From Zygnema circumcarinatum (lineage: Eukaryota; Streptophyta; Zygnematophyceae; Zygnematales; Zygnemataceae): a stretch of DNA of 59,222 nt. The DNA lies in assembly GCA_037447605.1 (NCBI GenBank), contig CM074815.1, positions 2,595,263 to 2,654,484 of the forward strand, written 5' to 3'. Made by a program: the position numbers and the translations under genes. How positions within the stretch are numbered: position 1 is the first letter of the stretch; each line of letters starts with the position of its first letter. Shown here one piece after another: positions 45,534 to 56,865 of this stretch. The notes under the pieces were generated by a model. That model was not told the origin of the DNA. It was given only the letters and a program-made list of their open reading frames with translations, and did no database searches.

Positions 45534-45760
45534 GGTCTAGGGTCTAGGGTCTAGGGTCTAGGGTTTAGGGTTTAGGGTTTAATGTTTGAGGGTTTAGGGT
45601 TTAGAGTTTAAGATTTTGGATTTAAGGTTTTGGGTTTATGGTTTAAGATGTAGGGTTTAGGGTTTAACGATTTGGGTTTAAGATTTAGGGTTTAGGGTTT
45701 AAGACTTTGGGTTTAAGGTTGAGGGTTTAAGGTTTTGGATTTAGGGTGTAGGGTTTTGGG
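45521..45760. repeat. CTAGGGT then TTTAGGG telomere-type repeats
   Basis: Starts GGCCTAGGGTCTAGGG at the very C-terminal codons of the membrane protein gene and becomes degenerate GTTTAGGGTTTA over 240 bp. Confidence 0.92.
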
Positions 45761-48025
45761 GTCGTAGGATGTGGGGGGGGGGTTAGAGTTTTTAGGGTTT
45801 CAGGTTTCAGAGTTGACTTTCTAATGGATGTGTCGTATTCGGCTTCTAGTTCGCTTCCAAGCAGAGTCGTCTGCAAACCACGTGCGGCGGTTCGTCGGTT
45901 TTTTGCGAGGTTTGGTGTACAGAGCCTTCCGGGGTTTTAGGGGTTTTGAATCCGCCAGTTTGGTTTTTAGGGTTCAGAATTAAAACGGTTTAGGGTTTAC
46001 GGTTTAACTGACAGGGTGGTGGTGGTGGTAGGTCGTATTGAGCTCAGTTCCGTTTGGAACTTGTAATGGTAATCGTTTTGAATGTAAAGGCAATTAACTT
46101 TTTGTGTAGGATCACTTTTTTTGAACTCTCTGTATGTGGTGAGGATGGCAAGCCATGGCATTGTGAGCCATAGGCGAGCATCGCCGAATAGAATTTCGCC
46201 ACGTGTTCCAGATTGCATACGTGGCGCGCTGCCATTGGAGGATGCTCGAGCCCCAGTTCGCACTGGAGGACTTGTTTTTGTGTGTTTTTTTTACAAATCG
46301 TCGACAGCGGATGGAAATGGGAAAGAAATGGTCCGGGGCCTGCCATCCCCCAATGGGATTGCGCCACGTGGCGTCGCAGCAAAAGTTCAAAAGTGGATGT
46401 TGTAGGCTTGTAGCGCACACGTCGGACCAGTGGCTCGGTAAGCAATGCCAATGCTTGGTTACCATTGCCAATGGTTGGTTACCAATGCCAATGGTTGGTT
46501 ACCATTGCCAATGGTTGGTTACCATTGCCAATGGTTGGTTACCATTGCCAATGGTTGGCGACTAATGCCAAAGAACATTGTGACAACCATTGGCATTGCA
46601 ATCTGATGACGTCACGGGAAGCAAACGCCACGCCCTGATCTCCAACAATGTGATGATGACACGTTTGGGAGTCCGCTCTCCCCCCTTTAAGAAGTGATGA
46701 CGTGTGCAGTCAGCCAATGGGGCTCCTCCACGTGTCATGAAGCATCACGGGGGGCCCTCGTGATTGAAGAGAAGCTAAAATGTTTGACAATAAAACACGT
46801 CAATTCATGAAATGTACTATTCGCTGTGCACCCAATCCAATGTTCACACGTGCAAGAGGTGGCGGGGCTGGTGTTGGGGGGAGAGGGAGGGGGAGAGCAG
46901 GGAGTGGGGAGAGTGAGAGGGTGAGAGGGAGGGGACAGAGAGAGGGAGAGAGAGAGAGAGGGAGAGGGAGAGCGAAAGGGCGAGAAAGAGAGGGGGGCAG
47001 AAAGAGGGAGAGAGAGGAAGTGGAGAGAGAGGGAGAGAAAGAGAGGGGGGCAGAAAGTGGGAGAGAGAGGGAGGGGAAGTGAGGGAGAGGGAAAGAGAGG
47101 AAGTGAGGGAGAGAGAGGGAGAGCAAAGGACAGAGGAGAGAGGGAGGCCCGATATATCGAGTGAATCTCATGTGAACAGTGACGCTAACATGGCAGCCCA
47201 TGACCTAAACATTGTGTAACAACGGGCCCTCCTTCTAGCGCATTGTACAAAGGAAACCGCTAAATTGCTAAACCCTTAAAACCCTAAACCCTTAAAACCC
47301 TAAACCCTGAATCTGTAAGTTCTAGCCTAAAGCTGTGCGCCTATCGAACCGTCCTTTACACCAAAATCTCCTTTCGTTATTGGGCCCTCCCTTGGCAGTG
47401 ATAATGGCGGCGGCCAGAGCAGCCTCATTTGTACCTTATACGTTCACTTCAAACGTATACATATATTTGTACCCCATTCTTTGCATCTGTACCCCATTTA
47501 TTTGGGTTTATACCCCATTTGTACCCCATTATTTCTACGAGGAGCTGCTTTCAAAATGTCCGCTTCACCCTCAAATTGCAGCGAAGTGCCTCGCCGCCCT
47601 CATGTCGTATGTGGAGCGTTCACACTACAAAGGGGTCCATTTGTGATCGCTCCTCCGTACGACATGGACAGCGGAGCCCTAAGGACCCACACCGGCCGAC
47701 GTCTCCCAACCGTCTCCCAGCCACGTGTACTTTTTACTGACGTCTCCAATCACATCACGCCACGTGTACCCCACCTCCACCAAGTGTACCCCACTGTTGT
47801 ACAATCCCTATCGACATGAAGTGATGTTTGTGCGACCAGCACCACAAAAGTGATGGATGCATGGTCAAAATTCTGTACTCAATGGTCAAGCCTGACCTAG
47901 TCCGGTCAAGTCCGATCAAGTCCGGTCAAGCCTGGTCAAGTCTGGTCAACCAAGTCAATCGAGTCAACCGAGTCAACCGAGTCAACCGAGTCAACCGAGT
48001 CAACCGAGTCAACCGGGTCAACGGG
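45761..48025. other. Intergenic with two minisatellites
   Basis: 46441-46562 holds about six copies of a 20-bp unit TTGGTTACCATTGCCAATGG. 47885-48025 holds 10-bp GGTCAAGTCC units that turn into 9-bp GTCAACCGA units and abut the stop codon of the next gene. 46880-47150 is GA-rich. 47480-47540 repeats GTACCCCAT. Promoter-like CCACGTG motifs are at 46199 and 46363. No gene seen. Confidence 0.6.
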
Positions 48026-48499
48026 TCAGCTCTCGCTAGTGATGTACCCCCGCCCATATTGAGGCGCGTTCGCCGCCGCGCCGTCGAACTCCGCCGCCTT
48101 CGGCTGCGAGGCCGCCGCCACTGCCGCCGCGGCGCGCTTGGCCGAGAGGTGTTCCATGAGGCAAATTTCACGCACATCCGCAACAGAGAACGGGAAGCCC
48201 TCGTTCTGGAACTGAATGTCCGTGTTGTCGAACCACATGTAGGCGCGCGTGGCCGCGTCCTCCGGGTTGGGTACCACGAGGACGTTCCGCGTCCCCACGC
48301 GGACGTAGCCCCCGGGCGGCAGGCGTACGGCCAGCCAGCCGTGACGCGTCATGACGGCGACCATCTCCGCGCTGCTCCGCGTCCAGCGCTCCTCCCCGCC
48401 GGGAACCACGAGGACCGGCGCCGCGTCGAAGGACGGGATGGACGAGTTCGCCACCGACACCATCGCGCGGTAATCTGACTTGTTCTCCACCAGGACCAT
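48026..48499 (-). CDS. Orphan family protein A, intronless, 157 aa
   Basis: Not recognised, but clearly real: a second copy at 52886-53338 matches it at roughly half of positions. Shared blocks: VENKS[DE]YRA[ML]VSVANS, IPSFDA[AS]PVL, PPGG or PGGEE[RK]W, VVMTRHGW or AVMTRHGW, GY[LV]RVG, WFDN, GFPFSV and EIC.ME, then an Ala-rich KRAAA tail. There is no signal peptide and no membrane segment, so it should be a small cytosolic, probably beta-rich protein. The ATG has context GCAGCCATGG and is preceded by a GAGAG-rich leader. The two RHGW and FPFSV motifs are the best candidates for functional sites. Confidence 0.8.
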   Translation of the reverse strand: MVLVENKSDYRAMVSVANSSIPSFDAAPVLVVPGGEERWTRSSAEMVAVMTRHGWLAVRLPPGGYVRVGTRNVLVVPNPEDAATRAYMWFDNTDIQFQNEGFPFSVADVREICLMEHLSAKRAAAAVAAASQPKAAEFDGAAANAPQYGRGYITSES

Positions 48500-50069
48500 G
48501 GCTGCTCGCTCTCTCTCGCCCTCTCTGGGTCGCCCTCTCTCTCCCTCTCTCCCTCTGTCTCCTTGCCTCCCCTCCTCTCCCTCTCTCCCTCCCTACCTCC
48601 CCCTATCGCCCACTCTCCCTCTCCTCTCCTCTCGCCTTCCCTCTTTCGCTCCCTCCCTCCCTATCCCTCTTCCTCTCTCCCCCTCGCTCTCTCTCTCCCC
48701 CTCCCTCCCTATCCCTCTCCCTCTCTCTCCCTCCCTCCTTATCCCTCTCCCTCTCTCCCCTCCCTCCCTCCCTATCCCTCTCCTTCTCTCCCCCTCGCTC
48801 CCTCTGTCCCTCTCCCTCTCTCCCTGCCTCTCCCTCCCTGAACTATCCCGGCTCCTCCGATCCCCCCAGCCGCCGTCTCGGCCGCCGGCCGCCGGCCGCC
48901 GCCAGCCGGCCGCTTTGGCGGCTTCCGAGGGACTCGCGCTCGCCGCGGCCCTTCGCGGTCCGCGCACGGCCTCGTACGGTTCAGAAGACGACAAACAGAA
49001 AATGTCGGTTTCAAGTACGATGACACGCACATCCCTATTTGACGCGGTGTCCGCATGTGCGGGTCCAAAAAGTGACAAAATTTGAATGTCGGTGGCGGCG
49101 CTCCCGAAAACACGTCCGGCCAAAATCTCGAGGAGTCCGGAACGTTCGTTGCGTGGAAACGGCCAACCGTTACATTTGAGGCGTACGGACAGTTATTGCC
49201 TTAGAATCCACCGATACGCACCGACATTTCGGGAAAGTTGAGGAACGAGCAAATCTCGGGGTTGGATTTTCCTCGTAGATTCCAGCCTGGTGACAAAGAA
49301 AACGTTCGTCGTGGCGTGCTTCTATTGGCCGAATTTCAAGCAATCGGCAGTTTGAGTCAATGACGGTCAAGATTCTGCAGTATCTTGTACACGTGGATAG
49401 AAGACAGCTGTTCGATTGCTGGCACGTATCCAATGGCCCTAGCGACCGCCACGTGGCCAGTTGACCGGAAGGAAAAGTTCGGATTCTGCCGTTTTTTGAC
49501 ACAGCGAGCAAATCGGGGCCAGCCATCGTAATACGACAAAAAACCCTTGGCGTTTTATGTGCCCAGTTTAGTAATCTGTCTAATTTTACGCAGCTGGCAG
49601 TTTGCCATTTGTCGGCGCATGGCGACAAGTATCCTACAGTTTGTTGCGCTGGCATTGTCCCTGCATGCCACGTGTAAGGCGGAGGGTATAATGACGTGGC
49701 ACATACGACACATTCTGGGCCATGAGATTTTTGCCTTTGATCTACGGCGGAGAGGCGCCAGCTGTCGGCAGTTATCGCTACCGTTGGCGATGGGTGGATC
49801 TCAACCGTCGCTTTTAAAGACTAAGGGTTTTTCGCTTCCGGTTTTTCGGAAAAAACTTTTCTGCAGGTTTCGGCTTTCAGAGACTCTTTGGTCGAACAGT
49901 TCCGTGCTGCGTTGTAGCTGAACGGTCGTTGAACTGTTTTTGGGGCAGCACAGAACCGTCGATTTCACTGTACGACACGTTTCTTTGTGGTTTTGTTCCA
50001 CGGAATGTGATATTAATGGAACGGTAACGGAATTGGTTTATTCCAATTTTCCCAATTCTTTTCAGAATA
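48500..50069. other. Intergenic, upstream of orphan gene A
   Basis: 48510-48840 is CT-rich (GA on the sense strand of gene A). 48860-48910 repeats GCCGGCCGCC. From 49000 on, the sequence is unique with many CCACGT and GATTGG/CCAAT motifs and no supported gene. Confidence 0.5.
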
Positions 50070-51742
50070 ATGATAGACTCTCCCCCCTTTCCGGATATCC
50101 TTCCCCCCTTGTCGGGAAATTTCGTACTTCCATTTTGGCTATCCACTCCCCCCTTTTTTTAACTTCTCCTCTCACACATCAACGCAATGTCCGCAAAAAC
50201 ACATTCGCAGAGAGAGAGCAAAGCATAGCAAAGAGAGAGAGAGAGAGAAAGAGAGAGAAAGAGACGAAGAGAGAGAATGAGCGAAAGAGAGAAAGAGAGA
50301 ATGAGAGAAAGAGAGAAAGAGAGAAAAAGAGAAAGAGAGAAAGAGAGAAAGAGAGAAAAAGAGAAAGAGAGAAAGAGAGAAAGAGAGAAAGAGAGAAAGA
50401 GAGTATGAGAGAAAAAGAGGGGGGTAGTGTTATTTCCACCCCTTTTTTTGGATCCAAACACCCCTTCCCGGCCGGGCAGATTTCAAAAGGGATTAAAAAC
50501 AGAAAATGCTTTTTTCACACCTTTTTGGAATCGATACCCACCTTCTTCCGTCGGCTGATTTTATTTTTGCTAACCAAGGAAAATGATACCCCGTCACCGC
50601 ATTTTGAATACTGTATCCCGCCTCCCTGAATTTTTTTTTTGAGGGAAAGAAATATCGGCCTGCCCGAATCCGCTCGGAGCGTAAGATCCGTCCACCACGA
50701 GATCGTTCGCGGGTGTCCGTCCTTTACACGTGTGTGTCAATCGCAGCTGTCAATTCCCTCGCAGATCACACCACTGCAGATCACCGTTCGATCTGTAGCA
50801 GGGCTCGATCTTAGCGAATGGAAAGCGCCCACGAGTCCCGTCAAAGCCAAATTGCACGTGCGAGTGCGCACGTCCTTCGGCCCGAGATCTCGTCATTGTT
50901 AGCTCCCAGCCAATAAACATCTGCCACGTGTTACAATTTTGACGTGGAAAATTTTGATTGGTCTAAGATCTCAATGTACGAAATTTTGGGTTCCTCAAGT
51001 TGCGACCGTACGACATTTATACGGACAAACCTTTGAGAGGACTTTGCCGGGATACGTGGGCACGTGCCATGCGCTGTGACCGAGCCCGGCTGCAGATCAA
51101 ATAGTGATCTGCCGTGTTGCGATCTGCGAGGGAATCGACGGCTGCGATTGACCGAACGCGTGAAAAAAAAATCAGGTAGGCGGGATATTCAAATGGGGTG
51201 ACGGGTTATCATTTTCCTTGTTTTGCAGAAATAAAATCTGCCGATGGAGTGTGGTATGGATTCCAAAAAGGTGTGAAAAAAGCATTTTCCGTTTTTAATC
51301 CTTTTTGAAATCTGCCCGGCCGGGAAGGGGTGTTTGGATCCAAAAAAGGGGTGGAAATATCACTACCCAGAAAGAACGAGAGAAAGAGAGAATTCGTACG
51401 GATGTACGGATGTACGGCTTGTTCCAAAGCGTTTGCGCATTTGGAGCCTACAGTACAGTACAAAACTACAACGCTGAGCCTGCCTGCTAGAACATTCCTC
51501 AAAAGGGTGGAGGAGGAGGAAGAGGAGAGGGGAGAGGAGAGGGGAGAGGTCTTTCTCTCTCTCTCTCTGCTCTCTTTTGCTCTCTTTGCAAATGTGTTTG
51601 CGGACATTGCGTTGATGTGTGCGAGGAGAAACCAAAAAAAAAAAAAAAGGTGGGGAGGGGGGGCAGTGAATAGCCAAAATGGTAGTACGAAATTTCCCGA
51701 AATGGGGGAGGGGATACCCGAAAAGGGGGGAAAGTCTATCAT
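50070..51742. mobile_element. Second inverted-repeat element, interrupted by nested copy 2
   Basis: Left arm about 50070-50250 (ATGATAGACTCTCCCCCC, CGGGAAATTTCGTACT, ACATCAACGCAATGTCCGC) is repeated inverted at about 51575-51742. About 200 bp of AAGAGAGAAAG repeat follow the left arm, then comes the 947-bp foldback element. Without the insert the host element is about 726 bp. Its target duplication is not clear. Confidence 0.8.
50422..51368. mobile_element. Foldback/MULE-like element, copy 2 (947 bp), inverted relative to copies 1 and 3
   Basis: Ends GGGTAGTGTTATTTCC and GGAAATATCACTACCC. The order of internal blocks is reversed compared with copies 1 and 3. It is inserted in the GA-repeat centre of another inverted-repeat element. 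I could not identify a clean target duplication because the flanks are microsatellite. Confidence 0.9.
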
Positions 51743-52885
51743 TCTCCTTTTTTTATCTTATGTACGGTACATGGCAATGGAGATGTCCGTACGGTGAGGG
51801 TATTCCAGTGACTATTTCTCATCATTCTAATTTTGCCACTTAAATTATGAGGTTTCTGATATTCCCTCCCTCTCCCACAGCCTCGACTCTCTTCTTCCCC
51901 TCTCGCTTACTGCACCTTCCCTCCCTCTCCCTCTCTTCATTGCTGCTGCTGCTGCTGCTGCTCTCTCTCTCTCTCTCTCTCTCCCCCTCCCTCTGCTCAC
52001 CCCTGCTACTCCTCTCCCTCTCTCCCTCTCCCTCTCTCTCCCTTTGCTGCTCTCTCCCTCTCTCCTCTCTCCCATCATGTCGATCTTATCCATGCAGTAA
52101 TGCCCAACGGATTCAGTCACAGTTTTGGAACGAGCAGAAGTAAAGACAGAAAGCAATCAAATCACATTCAGTAATTTTTGAGGAAAGTGTACGGACAATG
52201 ATCGAAAATTTATGAGACTTCCGTTTTTGAAAAAAAACACGAAGAAAAGAAAATGAAACTCGAAATTTCATCATGGAGATACAAAGCTTTTTGATTCCGG
52301 AAAAAAAATAATAAATAATTTCAGAGCTGTCCCGAGGGGCATTGGAGCCAAATAACGAAAGAATTATCGTGCAGCGAACCCTGCTCCAAAAACTACTTCG
52401 AAAAAAAATAACGAACTGCGGCACATGGTATCTATCGTACACTATGCGCTAAAAATGAAATGAAAAATAAAGAAATTAATTGAATATATCTGGAAAGCCT
52501 CTACTAGCCTCTATCGCTATTTCAAAAAAAACTTGAATGAGTGAAAGAAACAATTTTGAGACTCTCACGTGCCTGCCTCCTTCCATGTATCCGTACAACC
52601 TCCGTTTTGTTCCATTGCGCGAGACTGAACTACTGCCTGAACATGTGACTCCAGCGCACGGAAACCGTAACTGGCGACGCTTAACGGAACAGCGAATCGC
52701 ATAGAACGCGAAACTGCCCTAAGCAAAAATACAAGGCCCCAATTGGTGGGAAGAAGAAGAAACCTGAATACCCGCAAAACGACAAGACGATTTCGTACAA
52801 GACAAACGACATCCCCAAAGTCCCTAAAACCCTAAACCCTAAACCCTTTCGCCCTTTTCCAACCCCCCCCACGCTCGCTCAATGT
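51743..52885. other. Intergenic, 3' of orphan gene B
   Basis: 51860-52080 is CT-rich with (GCT)6 at about 51943. 52140-52560 is AT-rich and unique. 52820-52850 has CCCTAAACCCTAAACCC. No coding region supported. Confidence 0.5.
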
Positions 52886-53338
52886 TTAAGCCTCACTCGT
52901 ACAGAACTCCCCCGACTGACTCCTTCCCGAATTCGTCGAAGCCGCCTCGAATTCCGACGTCTTCGCCGCCGCCCTCTTCGCCGTGTTCGCCTCCATGTCG
53001 CAGATTTCCGCCACTTCCGTTACGGAAAACGGAAAGCCCACGGCCTCGAAGTCCGTTTCCGGATTGTCGAACCACGCGTAAAAGTGGCTGTCCATGTCCA
53101 TCCAATCCGCGACCACGTACAGGTTCTTGTTGCCCACGCGGAGGTACCCGTCGGGCGCCACGTGGCATGAGAACCAGCCGTGGCGGGTCATGACCACCAC
53201 GGGCTCGCGCCCGTCGCGGAGCCACTTCTCCTCGCCGCCGGGCGGTATGAGCACCGGGGACGCGTCGAAGGACGGGATCACGCTGTTGGCGACGGAGACC
53301 AGCGCGCGGTACTCGGACTTGTTCTCGATCACGATCAT
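52886..53338 (-). CDS. Orphan family protein B, intronless, 150 aa, paralogue of A
   Basis: Same layout as the protein at 48026-48499: VIENKSEYRALVSVANS, IPSFDASPVLIPPGGEEKW, VVVMTRHGWFSCHVAPDGY, LRVGNKNLYVV, WFDNPETDF, GFPFSVTEVAEIC, then KRAAAKTSEF. Conservation runs across the first 125 residues and fades in the low-complexity tail. It has no introns, signal peptide or membrane segment. The ATG is in GCCGCCATGA. A weak TATA (CTCATATAGAG) is about 210 bp upstream on the sense strand. Tandem orientation with gene A 4.4 kb away suggests a local duplication, with transposable elements since inserted between them. Function unknown. Confidence 0.8.
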   Translation of the reverse strand: MIVIENKSEYRALVSVANSVIPSFDASPVLIPPGGEEKWLRDGREPVVVMTRHGWFSCHVAPDGYLRVGNKNLYVVADWMDMDSHFYAWFDNPETDFEAVGFPFSVTEVAEICDMEANTAKRAAAKTSEFEAASTNSGRSQSGEFCTSEA

Positions 53339-55750
53339 GGCGGCGGGGGGGAAGGGGGGAGGGAGAGGGACTGGAGAGAGAAAGACTGGAGCGGGACACG
53401 GAGAGGGAGAGGGAGGGACACGGAGAGGGAGAGGGAGAGGAAGGGGAAGGGGACGAGGGAGCGGGAGAGGAGAGGGAGAGGGAGTGGGGGTGGTAGAGGG
53501 AGAGGGAGGCGCTGGCGATAGACCAAGAATTGTGCCCGCGCTCTATATGAGCGGCGGCCGGGGACCCGCGTCGCGTAGCGGGGCGGGGGGGGGGGGCGCG
53601 GCGGCGGAAAGTCGGTGCTGACAAACAAATAAGACAAAATAGGCAAACGACGGAAAAGAGTCGACAATGAGGGATCTGGCGAACGTACGGTCATTATCTG
53701 GCGAATCTGCTGCGGGATTTGCGAGATATACCAAACTGTACAAACGTATGTCGGTGGGAAAGAATGGACTGGCGGAGGGCTGGCTGAAATGATAACTTAG
53801 TGGCGGTCCTGGAAACGCGGTACGCCCGACGCGTGTGGAAATGACAGAATAAAAGATCTTTAGCGGATCCAGCGGCTCTGGAGACTTCGGAAGGATCCTG
53901 ATTGGTGCACTTACGGGAGACCGTACTATTTTGCATGTGTGAAAAGTTGTGAATTGTACGAATCACAGCATGCCACATCATACGAAGGTCCACGTGGCAT
54001 CCCATATTGGCTGTCGCTCGACGGGTAAAACCTTCGAATGGAGTGGAGCGGACTGGGCGGCAGCTATTCGAGAATTCGAATTGTCGGTCGAATTTGCGGA
54101 CATTTATAGACGACAAAATAACCTACGAAAAGTTAGACTCACAGCAAACTAAAGTGTATGAATAGTACACATAGTATGCGTCACAGTGTACGAACGCTCC
54201 CCATTTGTACCCCTTTCCGGACATGCGCTGGTGTCGGTTTGGGGACTTTCCGCTGGAGAGTTTGTAACCAGATTACCGGTCGAGGTCGGCTTGTTGGCGG
54301 GAGACTGGGCAAATAGGACAAATTGGAGATTCGATGTTTCTAGGACCTTACGAAAATTTTGTCGGGTAGCAGCCAAACGGCAGGATCCTGCTACCGGTAC
54401 CGGTAGCTCGATGTGGTGAGTTGGCACTCTCTGATTGGTTGAATATGTTTGACATTGCAAAACGTGGCACTCTATGACTGGTTGATGATGTCGGTGATGA
54501 CGTGGCGTGCAATTGAGTCCATAGCCGGATGTCAAAGCCAGCCAGACGTTTTGTCTTTTTTGATACCAGCAACCAATCGGCATCTGCCAGTTGGCAATAT
54601 CTGGCGGTTCCAACCGACAAGGTCCTTGAACAGTGCAATTGTGTCGGCCGGGCGGCACCGAAAAGTGCCAAATCGAGGATTCGTGGTCACTTGCCATCCT
54701 AAACCACTGGATCCAAAGTGGAATGGCTGCTCTTCTAAAATGGAATCCGGACGTTGCGCAGATTTCTGTAGGTGATCTGCGTGATGGACCCGAATCAAAG
54801 TTCAGGATCTACTAGGGGTTCTCAGCCTTTGAAAGTCATCCGTACCAAATCGGAAAAATACCCGAAAATAAAATAACTGAATAAGTACTAGTACACGGGA
54901 AATTCTTCCCGTGCGTAGTACCGCTTCTGGGTTTTCGTTTAGTTGGGGATTTTCAAAAGTCGACAGTTCATCCTGGCGGCGGTTCCACCGACCAGTTTCC
55001 ACTTGCGAAAGAAACGTCATGATTGGCCAATTGCGTGCAGGGCGGAACTCGCTGTCGTTTTCACGTGACCAATTTTCCTTCCGTACGATACTTGTCATCC
55101 CCAACTACAGTCCAAATATGACGTCAGAAAGCTGATTTGTACCGCCACCCAACGCCACCCAATTTTGTCATTTCTGTACTTTAAAAAGGACACGTGGGCA
55201 CCCCTGATTGGACCACATTTGAGTTTTGAAGTGCAGCGATTGGTCGCGAGATTTCCAGAACGTCATGTGAAGATACACCCTTCCGTCGCGACAAGAAGCG
55301 TACGGACAGACAGAAGCCATTGGACCGACCTCGGCCGCGGCCCTTCGTTCGTACGGTGGTCCCTTTCCAGCCAGTGGCTACTTGCCAGCTATCCCCTATG
55401 GGCCGCGTGGGCCATGTACGAACACGCTGTATTCGCATGCAGTTTCTATGTGACATAGTTGGCAGTTGTTTTTGGCCACATACGGCAACTATCCCGTGTC
55501 GTGCCTCTGTTCTGTTGTGTGTCAAACTTTTTTAATTTTTAGAATAGGCCATGGAACCTCCCCAGACTCTGAGGCAACTGATTGCATAGAGCCGCTCCAG
55601 TCCAATGTTTGCCGTACATCCGTTTGTCGTTACTCGTGAGGGGGTTTTTTGGTTGTCGTTTGTGACAAGATTTGGCGTACACTGGTGACGCCCAGGCAGG
55701 GATTGACGTCAGCTAATTTGGCTCGTCGAGTTCTCGCCTTACAACATGTA
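53339..55750. other. Intergenic, upstream of orphan gene B
   Basis: GA/GGGA tract at 53341-53510, then unique sequence with repeated GATTGG, CCACGT and GTACGG motifs. Open frames of up to 182 codons on the minus strand show no domain, poor codon bias and overlapping rivals, so I do not call them. Confidence 0.5.
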
Positions 55751-55758
55751 TAAAGTTG

Positions 55759-56705
55759 GGGTAGTGATATTTCCACCCCTTTTTTGGATCCAAACACCCC
55801 TTCCCGGCCGGGCAGATTTCAAAAAGGATTAAAAACGAAAAATGCTTTTGTCACAGCTTTTTGGAATCGATACCCACCCTCCATCGGCAGATTTTATTTT
55901 TGCGAAACAAGGAAAATGATAACCCGTCACCCCATTTTGAATATCCCGCCTACCTGATTTTTTTTCCACGCGTACGGTCATCGCAGCCGTCGATTCCCTC
56001 GCAGATCGCAACACGGCAGATCACTCTTTGATCTGCAGCCGGGCTCGGTCACAGCGAATGGCACGTGCCCACGTATCCCGCCAAACTCGTCTCAAAAGTT
56101 TGTCCGTACAAATGTCGAACGGTCGCAACTTGAGGAACCCAGAATTTCATACATTGAGAGCTTGGACCAATCAAAATTTTCCACGTCAAAAATGAAACAC
56201 GTGACAGATTTTTATTGGCTGGGAACTAACAATGACGAGATCTCGGGCCGAGGGACGCGCGCACTCGTACGTGCGATCCGGCTTTGACGGGACTCGTGGG
56301 CGCTTTCCATTCGCTAAGATCGAGCCCGGCTACAGATCGAACGGTGACCTGCAGTGGTGTGATCTACGAGGGAGTCGACAGATGCGATTGACACGCACGT
56401 GTGAAGGACGGACACCCGCTAGCGATCTCGTGGCGGACGGATCTTCCGCTTCGAGCGGATTCGGGCAGGCAAATATTTCTTTCCCTCAAAAAAGAAATTC
56501 AGGGAGGCGGGATACAGTATTCAAAATGCAGTGACGGGGTATCATTTTCCTTGGTTAGCAAAAATAAAATCAGCCGACTGAAAAAAGTGGGTATCGATTC
56601 CAAAAAGGTGTGCAAAAAGCATCTTCCGTTTTTAATCCCTTTTGAAATCTGCCCGGCCGGGAAGGGGTGTTTGGATCCAAAACAGGGGTGGAAATATCAC
56701 TACCC
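55759..56705. mobile_element. Foldback/MULE-like element, copy 3 (947 bp)
   Basis: Same orientation as copy 1. Ends GGGTAGTGATATTTCC and GGAAATATCACTACCC. A perfect 8-bp target duplication TAAAGTTG lies at 55751-55758 and 56706-56713. It carries no gene. It is the best copy for defining the family. Confidence 0.95.
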
Positions 56706-56865
56706 TAAAGTTGTCCATGTATGCATCTGGGTATGTACGGAAAAAAAAAAAACATCTCTAAAAAACGAGGGAAAGCCGAAACTAACATTTCAACCTGAAC
56801 CCAAAATTTGGCGCTCCGCTCAAAATTTAAAAAAAAAAAAGAAAAAAAGAAAATTTTGACGAATT

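Noticed and set aside
46203-46565. 120-codon plus-strand frame with WLPMPMVG repeats
   Set aside because: The repeat part is the 20-bp TTGGTTACC minisatellite and the rest has no support.
54149-54697. 182-codon minus-strand open frame
   Set aside because: No domain, no paralogue, overlapping open frames of similar size and promoter-like base composition.
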